Both the position numbers and the translations under genes were made by a program. Positions 6,101 to 15,597 of a DNA stretch of 20,865 bases are shown here, one piece after another. Source of the stretch: DASVWZ01 sp036392935 (GTDB taxonomy: Bacteria > Acidobacteriota > Terriglobia > Terriglobales > Acidobacteriaceae); the NCBI GenBank assembly GCA_036392935.1, contig DASVWZ010000009.1, positions 1 through 20,865 on the forward strand. Direction: 5' to 3'. Position 1 is the first letter of the stretch, and every line of letters starts with the position of its first letter. A model generated the notes under the pieces. That model saw nothing but the letters and a program-made list of their open reading frames with translations. It did no database searches and was not told the DNA's origin.

Positions 6101-8071
6101 ATGGTCTCGCGCGGAAGTTTTCGGCGGCTATTCAAAGGTGTGTGCGTCACCGTCGCGCTGACCGCCTGCCTTGCCCGCGCTGCCAATGAGCCCAAGTGGC
6201 AAATGGTCAGCTCCAGCCATTTTCTTATCATCACCAACGCCGACTACAAACAGGTGCACGAACTGGCCGCACGCTTCGAACAGATGCGCCTGGCGTACGG
6301 ACAACTCCTCGATCGCAAGCATGTAAGCCTGCCGGAGCCGGTGACGATCATCGCGCTGCGCACCGAAGAAGACTATTCCGCGGTCGCGCCCGCAAAGGCC
6401 GGCCCCTTGGTGGGCGATGCCTTCTTTCTTCCCGGCGATGACCGCTATTACTTCTGCGTCAATTTGTCGAAGCCGGATGCGTGGCGCGCCATCTCGTATG
6501 ACTTCGGCAAGCTGCTCATGTACTACAACTATCCCCCGGTACAGGGATGGTTCGACGAAGGCTTTGCGCAGTATTTCTCCAGCTTGAAGCTTGGCCGCAC
6601 CGTCGAGATCGGCGGCGAGCCGGTTTCAATCGCCAACCGCACTACTCCTTTTATTCCGTTTCTCAGCGGACAAACTTGGAGCGCGACCGCTCCCATGCTG
6701 ACGTCCAACCCGGCCGAGCCGGCTTTTTCCTCCGAGTCGTGGATGCTGATGCATTACCTCATCAACCAGGACAAGCTGGAGGCAACGGGAAATTATTTCG
6801 ATCTGGTGGAAAATCAAAAGACTCCGCCGGAGCAGGCGATCCAGCAGGCATACGCAATGGCTGCGGCACAGCTGGATGCTGAGGTCAAAAGCTATTTTCA
6901 GAAAGTGCTGCCCCTGATTCAAGCGCCTCCGCCGACCGGCAAAAATGCCGTAGCAAAGTCGCCCGGAACACCTCCGCCGGTGCCTGCTGATGATGACGTC
7001 GTAACCAGCGAACAGGATTTGCCCGAGGCTACGGGACGGTCCTGGGTGGCTGAGTTGGCGGTGCGATTGCCGGAGCACCGCGCTGCGGTGGTGAATCAGA
7101 TGAATGCGGTCGTAGCCAATCCGCAGAGTGACAACGGCGTCGCCCATCGCGCGCTGGCCTATGCAGACATGTTAAGTGGCCAGTGGGACGACGCGGCGCA
7201 CGAGTTGGCCAAAGCCGCCGAGCACGATCCCAAGGATTTTTGGCCGCATTTTTATTCGGCGTACTTCAAGTTCCGGCAGGCGCAGGGCACTGGCAAAGAC
7301 CCCCAAGGCCTGCCCAACATGATGCTGGATTTGAAAGCTGCGCTCGACGCCGTTCCGGAGTTTGCCTCGGCGGACAACATGCTGGGCGTGGCGCGGTTGG
7401 CCGGCGGCGGGCTGAATTCGGCGATGCAGAGCGAGCGGGCGGCGATCGCCCTGAGCCCGCGAAACCTCGACTATCAGTTGAATATGGCGAAGATGTACAT
7501 CGCAGCCAAGCAGTGGGACGCGGCCGAGGCGATGCTGAAGCGCCTCTCGACCGGACCGGATGAAAAAATTGCACTGCAAGCCAAGCAGCAACTCGACGCG
7601 CTGCCCACGCTGAAGAAGTATGGCATTATGCCGGCGGCGAATGCGGCCGGGGGTCCACCGGCAGGAGCGGCAGCAGGAAACTCGACTGCCGGAAATGCCG
7701 CGTCCCAAAGCGCAGCCGCGGCGGCGGCACAATTATCGGCCGCGGCCAACCCGGGGCCGCAACCAGCAGAGAACGATGAGATCAACGATCAGATCTCGGT
7801 AGAAGATGAAACCGGACCGAAGGTCGACCGCCGGCCGGTCGTCTTTGCGAAAGGCAGAATCACGTCCGTCGATTGTTCGCAGCAGCCGGCAGCCGTTATT
7901 TTATTTTTCACCGGATCGAAGACGCTCAAGCTGCGCACCGACAACTATCAGAATGTCGCGCTCATCGATGTTCCGCAGTTCAACTGCAACTGGGCGAATC
8001 GCTCGGCGTCTGTAAACTACAAAGTCGGCGGCAAGTCGGACGGGGATCTGGTGTCGATCGAAGTGCACTGA
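6101..8071 (+). CDS. Exported TPR protein with degenerate peptidase-MA-like domain
   Basis: A signal peptide (residues 1-28, ending CLARAA) points to the periplasm. Residues ~30-270 resemble a peptidase-MA/DUF1570-like gluzincin domain, including the Glu-bearing WFDEGFAQYF (Glu153). The zinc motif HExxH that should precede it reads YDFGK (residues 133-137), so both histidines and the glutamate are lost and catalysis is unlikely. TPR-like helices cover roughly 320-510. An Ala/Gly/Pro-rich linker follows (~515-560), then a small C-terminal beta domain (~575-656) containing ITSVDCSQQPAAVILFF. It probably serves as a binding scaffold. No good ribosome-binding site precedes ATG 6101, 18 bp after queG. 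Exact substrate or partner unknown. Confidence 0.85.
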   Translation: MVSRGSFRRLFKGVCVTVALTACLARAANEPKWQMVSSSHFLIITNADYKQVHELAARFEQMRLAYGQLLDRKHVSLPEPVTIIALRTEEDYSAVAPAKAGPLVGDAFFLPGDDRYYFCVNLSKPDAWRAISYDFGKLLMYYNYPPVQGWFDEGFAQYFSSLKLGRTVEIGGEPVSIANRTTPFIPFLSGQTWSATAPMLTSNPAEPAFSSESWMLMHYLINQDKLEATGNYFDLVENQKTPPEQAIQQAYAMAAAQLDAEVKSYFQKVLPLIQAPPPTGKNAVAKSPGTPPPVPADDDVVTSEQDLPEATGRSWVAELAVRLPEHRAAVVNQMNAVVANPQSDNGVAHRALAYADMLSGQWDDAAHELAKAAEHDPKDFWPHFYSAYFKFRQAQGTGKDPQGLPNMMLDLKAALDAVPEFASADNMLGVARLAGGGLNSAMQSERAAIALSPRNLDYQLNMAKMYIAAKQWDAAEAMLKRLSTGPDEKIALQAKQQLDALPTLKKYGIMPAANAAGGPPAGAAAGNSTAGNAASQSAAAAAAQLSAAANPGPQPAENDEINDQISVEDETGPKVDRRPVVFAKGRITSVDCSQQPAAVILFFTGSKTLKLRTDNYQNVALIDVPQFNCNWANRSASVNYKVGGKSDGDLVSIEVH

Positions 8072-8158
8072 GGAGGCAACGATCGGACGCAGTTCAACGG
8101 GTGGTCCGCGGCAGGTACTAAAGTTATTAACGGTAGCGAGAAAAGCACGGTCCAGCGT

Positions 8159-8188
8159 TTGACGCTGCTCTCCCGCTGTCTTTACACT
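8159..8188 (+). promoter_or_regulatory. Sigma-70-like promoter for tig
   Basis: TTGACG (8159-8164) and TACACT (8183-8188) are separated by 18 bp, giving 5/6 and 4/6 matches to the consensus. Transcription would start near 8195. This argues that the in-frame TTG at 8159 is not a translation start and that trigger factor begins at 8252 or 8267. Confidence 0.55.
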
Positions 8189-8197
8189 CATCAAGTG

Positions 8198-8217
8198 GAG
8201 CGCAGAAAATTGCGCTC
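8198..8217 (+). promoter_or_regulatory. Hairpin in the tig leader
   Basis: GAGCGCA (8198-8204) pairs perfectly with TGCGCTC (8211-8217) around loop GAAAAT, at the very 5' end of the predicted tig transcript. It may stabilise the mRNA. No T run follows, so it is not a terminator. Confidence 0.4.
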
Positions 8218-8251
8218 GGCCGCACCAACGATTCGCGCCGTGCGGCAGGAG

Positions 8252-9535
8252 ATGGAAAAGAGGAACGTGAGCCCCTCCGAGACAAGCACTGCTACGAAAC
8301 GGGAGATCGAGGTAGAAGTTCCGCACCAGGAAGTTGCCCGCGAAACCGAAAGCCTAATCCAGAAATATCAGAAACTGGCGCGCCTGCCGGGGTTCCGTCG
8401 CGGTCATGTGCCGGCTTCTGTTGTTCGACAGCGGTTCGCGCAGGAACTTCAGAACGACGTCGTGGATGCGCTGGTGCCGCGCTACTTCCGCAAGGAGACC
8501 GAAAAGCGCGGGCTGGTGCCGATTTCGCAGCCACGCGTGACCGACCTGCACTTTCACGACGGCGAGCCGCTGCGCTTCAAGGCCAGCTTCGAGGTCATGC
8601 CGGAGATCAAAGTCGAAGGCTATAAAGACCTACGCGCCGATAAGCCCGAGATCACCGTGACTGACGAAGATGTTGAGCAGTCGTTGAAGAACATTCAGGA
8701 AGAGCACGCGACGTATGCGGCCGTAGAGGGTCGTCCGCTGGCGGATGGGGATTTTGCCCAGGTATCGCTCGATGGCGTGCCCAAAGATCACGAGGGCAAA
8801 CCCGTTCACATGGACGAGGTTTTGGTCGAAATCGGTGGCAAGAATACCGTGCCTGAGTTCAGCGAGAATCTGCGCGGCGCATCGGCGGGTGAAAGCAAGA
8901 CTTTCGATGTGGTCTACGCCGACGATTTTGCCGATAAGCGTCTTGCGGGCAAAACCCTGACCTACACCATCAAGGTGCAGGCCATTAAGAGCAAGACTGT
9001 GCCGGAATTGAACGATCAGTTCGCGACCGAACTGGGCGAGTTCAAAACTTTTGACGATGTCCGCAATCGCATTCGCGAAAACATACTGGCCGACCGCAAG
9101 CATACCGCCGAGCGGGAAGCCAAAGACAAGCTGATTGCCGAACTGATCAAGCGCAACCAACTGGATGTCCCGGAGGCGCTGGTCGAGCGCCAGGTGGATC
9201 TGCGCCTCGAGCGCGGACTGCGGGCGCTGGCGGCGCAGGGTATGAAGCAGCAGGACATGAAGAAGATGGACTTTAGCCGTCTGCGCGCCGGGCAGCGCGA
9301 TCAGGCAGTGCAGGAAGTGAAGGCCACGCTCCTGCTCGACAAGATCGCCGACGAAGAGAAGATCGCAGTCACCGATGAAGAGATCAATCGTGAGATCGAA
9401 ACGCTGGCGGCGCAGACCAAGCAGTCGGCCGACACAGTGCGGCAGAAGCTGACCGAAGATGGCGCGATCGAGCGCATCCGCTCGCGGATGAGAAACGAAA
9501 AAGCGCTCGACTTTCTGTATCAACAGTCGGCGTAG
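8252..9535 (+). CDS. tig: Trigger factor, ribosome-associated chaperone
   Basis: Binds the ribosome near the exit tunnel and helps nascent chains fold; it also has peptidyl-prolyl isomerase activity. Domains in order: N-terminal ribosome-binding domain with signature FRRGHVP (Phe48-Arg49-Arg50-Gly51), FKBP-like isomerase domain (~150-235, beginning ADGDFAQVSLDG), and helical C-terminal chaperone arms. At 427 aa the length is normal. ATG 8252 is chosen because the predicted promoter occupies 8159-8188; AGGAG abuts this ATG rather closely, so GTG 8267, preceded by GAGGA, is a credible alternative. It heads the run tig-clpP-clpX-lon, with clpP 36 bp downstream, a classic proteostasis arrangement. 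Confidence 0.96.
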   Translation: MEKRNVSPSETSTATKREIEVEVPHQEVARETESLIQKYQKLARLPGFRRGHVPASVVRQRFAQELQNDVVDALVPRYFRKETEKRGLVPISQPRVTDLHFHDGEPLRFKASFEVMPEIKVEGYKDLRADKPEITVTDEDVEQSLKNIQEEHATYAAVEGRPLADGDFAQVSLDGVPKDHEGKPVHMDEVLVEIGGKNTVPEFSENLRGASAGESKTFDVVYADDFADKRLAGKTLTYTIKVQAIKSKTVPELNDQFATELGEFKTFDDVRNRIRENILADRKHTAEREAKDKLIAELIKRNQLDVPEALVERQVDLRLERGLRALAAQGMKQQDMKKMDFSRLRAGQRDQAVQEVKATLLLDKIADEEKIAVTDEEINREIETLAAQTKQSADTVRQKLTEDGAIERIRSRMRNEKALDFLYQQSA

Positions 9536-9571
9536 GCGCAGGGTTTGGCAGTAGGTGAGTGAAAAGGAGAA

Positions 9572-10159
9572 ATGATGCTGGTTCCGATGGTGATTGAGCA
9601 AACCGGACGAGGAGAACGGGCGTACGACATCTATTCCCGGCTGCTTCGCGACAACATTATCTTTATCGGCACGCCGATCGACGATAACGTTGCCAATCTG
9701 GTGATCGCGCAGATGCTGTTTCTGGCGCAGGAAGACCCCGAGAAAGACATTCAGCTGTACATCAACTCGCCCGGAGGGTCGATTACTTCCGGTATGGCGA
9801 TTTACGACACCATGCAGTATGTGAAGAACGATGTGACTACAATCTGCATAGGGCAGGCGGCGAGTATGGCAGCTACCTTGCTTGCTGCAGGTGAGCCGAA
9901 GAAGCGGCTGGCGCTGCCCAACTCGAGAATCCTGATCCATCAGCCGCATATGGGTGGGCTCTCGGGGCAGGCAACGGACATTGATATTCATGCGCGGGAG
10001 ATTTTACGCATGCGTGACATCACCAACCAGTTACTTGCGAAACATAGCGGCCAGAAGCTGGATAAGGTAGAAAAGGACGTAGAGCGCGATTTCATTATGA
10101 ATGCGCAGCAGGCTAAGGAATACGGAATCGTGGACGATATCATTTATAAGACCAAGTAA
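9572..10159 (+). CDS. clpP: ATP-dependent Clp protease proteolytic subunit
   Basis: Forms the tetradecameric serine-protease barrel that degrades proteins unfolded by ClpX. The catalytic triad is complete: Ser98 in GQAASMAA, His123 in ILIHQP, and Asp173 in ERDFIM. The oxyanion-region SPGGS (66-70) is intact. At 195 aa the length is standard. The residue after Ser-Met is Ala rather than the commoner Gly, a mild variation. ATG 9572 is followed directly by ATG 9575, and AAGGAGA at 9564-9570 serves either. A small hairpin ATCGGC-TTTTC-GCCGAT (10167-10183) lies just after the stop without a T run. Confidence 0.97.
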   Translation: MMLVPMVIEQTGRGERAYDIYSRLLRDNIIFIGTPIDDNVANLVIAQMLFLAQEDPEKDIQLYINSPGGSITSGMAIYDTMQYVKNDVTTICIGQAASMAATLLAAGEPKKRLALPNSRILIHQPHMGGLSGQATDIDIHAREILRMRDITNQLLAKHSGQKLDKVEKDVERDFIMNAQQAKEYGIVDDIIYKTK

Positions 10160-10359
10160 GGGTGTGATCGGCTTTTCGCCGATGCGAGGTGCGAGCCGCG
10201 GCCCGGGTCTCAAGGGTCAGATTAAGGGGTCAGACGTAAGAAGAGCAGGGCGAGGTTAAGAAGTAAAGCGGGGTTAAGCAAAACAGGGTGCGCGGATAAA
10301 AAAGCGCGAAGTCACATTGGGAAAACCTGCCCGATGATGACTGGAGGGAGATAAGGGAA

Positions 10360-11634
10360 GTGAAAAATCGGACCGGCACGGAAGAAATCCTACGTTGTTC
10401 GTTCTGCCATAAGTCGCAGGACGCAGTAGCCAAGCTGATATCGTCCCCCAGCGATTATCCTCGGGCTTACATTTGCGACGAGTGCGTTGCGGTATGCAAC
10501 TCGATCCTCGAAGACGACCGCACCGCGGCGCCGGCTTCGAGCACGCCCAACCAGTTGCCCAAGCCGCAAGAGGTCAAAACCTTCCTCGATGAGTACGTAA
10601 TCGGGCAGGAACAAACCAAAAAGAAACTCGCGGTCGCGGTTTACAACCACTACAAGCGCATCTTCATGAACCGCCAGCGCACATCTGACGGCGTCGAACT
10701 GACCAAGTCGAACATCATGCTGATCGGTCCCACCGGCACCGGCAAAACACTTTTGGCCCAGACGCTGGCCCGTATGCTTGATGTCCCGTTCGCCATTGTC
10801 GATGCCACCACACTCACCGAAGCCGGCTACGTCGGCGAGGACGTCGAAAATATCATTCTTAAGCTGCTGCAGGCCGCCGACGGCGATGTGGGCCGCACCC
10901 AGACTGGCATCATTTATATCGACGAGATCGACAAGATTGGCCGCAAGGACGAAAACCCTTCCATCACTCGCGACGTCTCCGGCGAAGGCGTGCAACAGGC
11001 GCTGCTGAAAATCCTCGAAGGGACGCTGGCCAACGTGCCGCCGCAGGGCGGGCGCAAGCACCCCCACCAGGAATTCACCCCGGTCGACACCACCAACATC
11101 CTGTTCATTTGCGGCGGGGCCTTCGTCGGCATCGAGAAGATTGTTGGACGGCGCTTAGGGAAAAAGTCCCTGGGCTTTAAAGTCGGAGAGGAAGCGCCAG
11201 AGGAAACCGTAGTTGCTGGCAAACGTAATTTCGAACTGCTCAGCGCAGTACAACCCGAAGACCTGATCAAATTCGGCCTCATACCAGAGTTTGTCGGTCG
11301 CCTACCGGTTGTGGGAGTACTCGAAGACCTCGACGAAGCCGCGCTGATCGAGATTCTGACCCGCCCGAAGAACGCTATCGTCAAGCAATACCAGCGGTTA
11401 TTCGAGTTTGAGAATGTCCGGCTGAAGTTTAGCGATGATGCCCTGCGCGCCATATCTCGCCAGGCGATGGCACGCAAGGTCGGGGCCCGCGGCCTGCGCA
11501 TGATCCTGGAAGAGCTGATGCTGGAGCTAATGTATAACCTGCCAAGCCAGAAAAAGGTCAAGGAATTCGAAGTGACAAGAGAAATGGTAGAAAAGCGCAA
11601 CGTCGCTCTGGCTATGATGGAGAAGGCAGGGTAA
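10360..11634 (+). CDS. clpX: ClpX, AAA+ unfoldase of ClpXP
   Basis: A hexameric ATPase that recognises substrates, unfolds them and feeds them to ClpP. The N-terminal zinc finger is CSFC (Cys13, Cys16) and CDEC (Cys39, Cys42). Between the pairs are 22 residues instead of the 18 found in E. coli, a 4-residue insertion around SDYPRA. The AAA+ module has Walker A GPTGTGKT (123-130), pore loop GYVG (156-159), Walker B IIYIDEID (184-191) and an RKH loop (232-234). The ClpP-contacting loop reads LGF (271-273) where IGF is usual. At 424 aa it is typical. GTG 10360 is the start, with GGAGGGAG upstream. The 200-bp gap after clpP contains short direct repeats (GGTCAGA, GGTTAAG) but no clear promoter. 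Confidence 0.97.
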   Translation: MKNRTGTEEILRCSFCHKSQDAVAKLISSPSDYPRAYICDECVAVCNSILEDDRTAAPASSTPNQLPKPQEVKTFLDEYVIGQEQTKKKLAVAVYNHYKRIFMNRQRTSDGVELTKSNIMLIGPTGTGKTLLAQTLARMLDVPFAIVDATTLTEAGYVGEDVENIILKLLQAADGDVGRTQTGIIYIDEIDKIGRKDENPSITRDVSGEGVQQALLKILEGTLANVPPQGGRKHPHQEFTPVDTTNILFICGGAFVGIEKIVGRRLGKKSLGFKVGEEAPEETVVAGKRNFELLSAVQPEDLIKFGLIPEFVGRLPVVGVLEDLDEAALIEILTRPKNAIVKQYQRLFEFENVRLKFSDDALRAISRQAMARKVGARGLRMILEELMLELMYNLPSQKKVKEFEVTREMVEKRNVALAMMEKAG

Positions 11635-11643
11635 GCTAGTTCT

Positions 11644-11758
11644 GGCTGTTAGCTATTAGCTCTTGGCTATTAGCTTGTGGCTTTCGGCTGTCAGGCCCTT
11701 TGCCTGGCAGGCTTTGGTTTAAGCTAAAAGCCAAGAGCTAAAGGCCAAGAGCTTTTTT
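11644..11758. repeat. Heptad-repeat spacer between clpX and lon, with inverted arms and T run
   Basis: Seven 7-bp units of the form RGCTNTT run in register from 11644 to 11692 (for example GGCTGTT, AGCTATT, AGCTCTT, GGCTATT). The opposite-strand version (AAGCTAA, AAGCCAA, GAGCTAA, AGGCCAA) runs from 11721 to 11748. The arms can pair: AGCTCTTGGC (11658-11667) is the exact complement of GCCAAGAGCT at both 11730-11739 and 11744-11753. The last copy runs into T6 (11753-11758), so the structure could act as the clpX terminator just before lon. Confidence 0.7.
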
Positions 11759-11771
11759 GCGGAGACCCCAG

Positions 11772-14174
<2,403 letters not shown>

Positions 14175-14224
14175 CGCTTGCAAACGCGCGCGGCTTTGGC
14201 CGTTACCCGGAGCTTGAACACTTC

Positions 14225-14284
14225 GGGAGGGCACGGCTTCAGCCGTGCCGCCCTGCCAACTCAACTATCTCTGGGCTTTAGCCC
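14225..14284. repeat. REP-like hairpin pair after lon
   Basis: GGCACGGC (14230-14237) and GCCGTGCC (14242-14249) form an 8-bp stem around TTCA. About 25 bp further on, GGGC (14273-14276) and GCCC (14281-14284) form a smaller stem around TTTA. Paired GC hairpins of this kind resemble dispersed intergenic REP-type elements, which I recall as frequent in acidobacterial genomes. The first may also terminate lon. Dispersal cannot be shown from one window. Confidence 0.5.
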
Positions 14285-14323
14285 CTGCGGCACCGGCCGG
14301 CGTAAAATCCTTAACAGACCGCC

Positions 14324-14554
14324 ATGTCTGCCGAACCCCCACCCGAGCCTAAGAACTTCTTTCAAGGAAAAGCCGGGCTGCTGGTGATGGCACTGATCGT
14401 CATCATCCTCGTCGTCGAACTGCCGGCCTATCGCTGGTTCTTCGCCATCAGTGTAGGGATCGGCCTCGCCATCGCCGGCGGGCTCATGCTCTGGCATCGT
14501 TTGCACCCGCTGAAAGACGAAGACGTGCATGGCAAAAAGCCGCTGGGGTTATAG
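14324..14554 (+). CDS. Small two-helix membrane protein, unknown function
   Basis: A 76-residue protein with a Pro-rich cytosolic-type N-terminus, two hydrophobic helices (about 17-34, AGLLVMALIVIILVVELP, and 38-57, WFFAISVGIGLAIAGGLMLW) joined by a very short AYR turn, and a charged C-terminal tail with HRLHPLKDEDVHGKK. The helical hairpin and positively charged flanks make it likely to be real despite its size and the lack of a clear ribosome-binding site before ATG 14324. It lies between lon and ysxC on the same strand, and its stop codon abuts a heptad-repeat array. I do not recognise the family and give no function. Confidence 0.65.
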   Translation: MSAEPPPEPKNFFQGKAGLLVMALIVIILVVELPAYRWFFAISVGIGLAIAGGLMLWHRLHPLKDEDVHGKKPLGL

Positions 14555-14653
14555 CTCTTGGCTTTTGGCTTTTGGCTTTTGGCTCTTGGCTTTTGGCTCT
14601 TGGCTCTTGGCTCTTGGCTTTTGGCTTTCGCTAACAGCTAATCGCCAAGAGCT
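14553..14653. repeat. Ten-unit heptad tandem array (GGCTYTT) with inverted flank
   Basis: Ten consecutive 7-bp units, GGCTTTT or GGCTCTT (the last ending C), occupy 14560-14629 in perfect register, preceded by AGCTCTT (14553-14559). AGCTCTTGGC (14553-14562) is complementary to GCCAAGAGCT (14644-14653), the same 10-bp pair as in the clpX-lon spacer. The array starts inside the stop codon of the upstream small gene. Units differ only at the fifth base, as expected of slippage or recent expansion. Confidence 0.85.
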
Positions 14654-14665
14654 AAGAGATTTTCC

Positions 14666-14686
14666 TGATGGCTGACGGCTGATGGC
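14666..14686. repeat. Three-unit heptad repeat (TGAYGGC)
   Basis: TGATGGC, TGACGGC and TGATGGC run head to tail just before ysxC. This is the reverse complement of the array at 4938-4958, about 10 kb away. Confidence 0.6.
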
Positions 14687-14730
14687 TAATCTCCTTGCAC
14701 AATCGCCATCTCTCACGGCACACTAAACTC

Positions 14731-15339
14731 ATGCGGATCATGACGCGATTCATGCTGGCGGCAACCGACGCGGCGCACTTCCCTGCTCCGGTGCTGCCCG
14801 AGGTTGCGTTTCTCGGCCGTTCGAACGTCGGCAAATCCAGCGTGATCAACGCGCTGGTGGGAAAAAAGCTGGCCAAGACGGGATCGACTCCCGGCCGCAC
14901 CCGCAGCATCAACTTTTACGAATTGCGATGGGCGGGAAAGCCGCGTCCCGAGCTGATTTTCACCGACCTTCCCGGCTATGGCTATGCTCAGGTTTCGCGC
15001 GAGCTGGCCAACGGATGGGCCAACTTCACCGAGCCATATCTCCTCGAACGCCCGTGCCTGGCGCTTTGTCTGGCGCTGATGGACTTGAATGTTCCCTTGC
15101 AGGAAAGCGATAAGCAGATGGTGGAGTTCCTCGAGTCACGCCAGCGTCCGTTTGCCATTGTTGGGACGAAGGCAGACAAGCTGTCGGGCAACGAACTCAA
15201 GCGGTCGCTGGATCGGTTCGCCGAACAGTATCCGCAGGCAACGATTGTCCCGTTCTCCGCGAAGTCCGGCACCGGACAAGAACAGTTGTGGCAGCAGATC
15301 CGCAACGCGATGCAGAAGAACCTGCCGGTCGCGGGGTAG
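14731..15339 (+). CDS. engB: Ribosome biogenesis GTPase YsxC/EngB
   Basis: An essential GTPase of the TrmE-Era-EngA-YihA class, needed for late 50S subunit assembly. From ATG 14731 the protein has 202 residues. G1 is GRSNVGKS (29-36), G3 is DLPGYGYA, and G4 is TKADKL. The Thr-rich switch STPGRTRSINFYEL is typical of YsxC rather than of other GTPases. Start choice is uncertain: ATG 14731, 14740 and 14752 are in frame and none has a clear ribosome-binding site; TTG 14695 would add 12 atypical residues next to the repeat. It is the last gene before the minus-strand islet. Confidence 0.95.
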   Translation: MRIMTRFMLAATDAAHFPAPVLPEVAFLGRSNVGKSSVINALVGKKLAKTGSTPGRTRSINFYELRWAGKPRPELIFTDLPGYGYAQVSRELANGWANFTEPYLLERPCLALCLALMDLNVPLQESDKQMVEFLESRQRPFAIVGTKADKLSGNELKRSLDRFAEQYPQATIVPFSAKSGTGQEQLWQQIRNAMQKNLPVAG

Positions 15340-15419
15340 ACAAGCTCCACGTTGGGAGCCACTTCTGACGCAATAACGCGAGGAGTAGACCGGGCCGCCC
15401 CGACGCGACGAATGCCGCG

Positions 15420-15597
15420 CTATGCGGCGTTTTCCTCCTCGTCCTTCTCTTGGTGGGCGGGGGGCTCCTGTTGGTCGCGGAGGACGCGGGCGCGCTCCGC
15501 CGGACTCATATTCCGAAGCCGGGAAAGCAACTGGCGCAAAGCAGTCTCCCGCTCGCTAGACTGCGACGGGCGCGGCTGCCTTGATTCCAGTCGGCAA
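15420..15597 (-). other. Possible out-of-frame C-terminal extension of the SDH-type gene
   Basis: Beyond an A6 run (15598-15603 on the plus strand as T6) near the end of the SDH-type gene, the +1 frame stays open to 15420. It encodes a plausible charged helical tail containing ERETALRQLLSRLRNMSPAE and ending QEKDEEENAA. A single-base loss in the A6 run, or a programmed +1 shift, would fuse it to the SDH-type protein. It may instead be chance; no separate ribosome-binding site was found for it. Confidence 0.25.

Noticed and set aside
8159..8251. TTG 8159 as the trigger factor start
   Set aside because: The TTG is part of a -35-like hexamer of a plausible promoter and the extra residues are not family-like.
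8630..9991. Minus-strand open frame across tig and clpP (453 codons)
   Set aside because: Antisense to two clear genes and spans their junction; no recognisable motif.
10215..10280. GGTCAGA and GGTTAAG short repeats before clpX as a mobile-element end
   Set aside because: Only 7-bp matches, no inverted termini or transposase; too weak to support.
10390..11600. Two minus-strand open frames opposite clpX
   Set aside because: Shadows of a complete ClpX with all AAA+ motifs.
14553..14653. Heptad array as a CRISPR
   Set aside because: Units are 7 bp with no spacers between them; no cas genes nearby.
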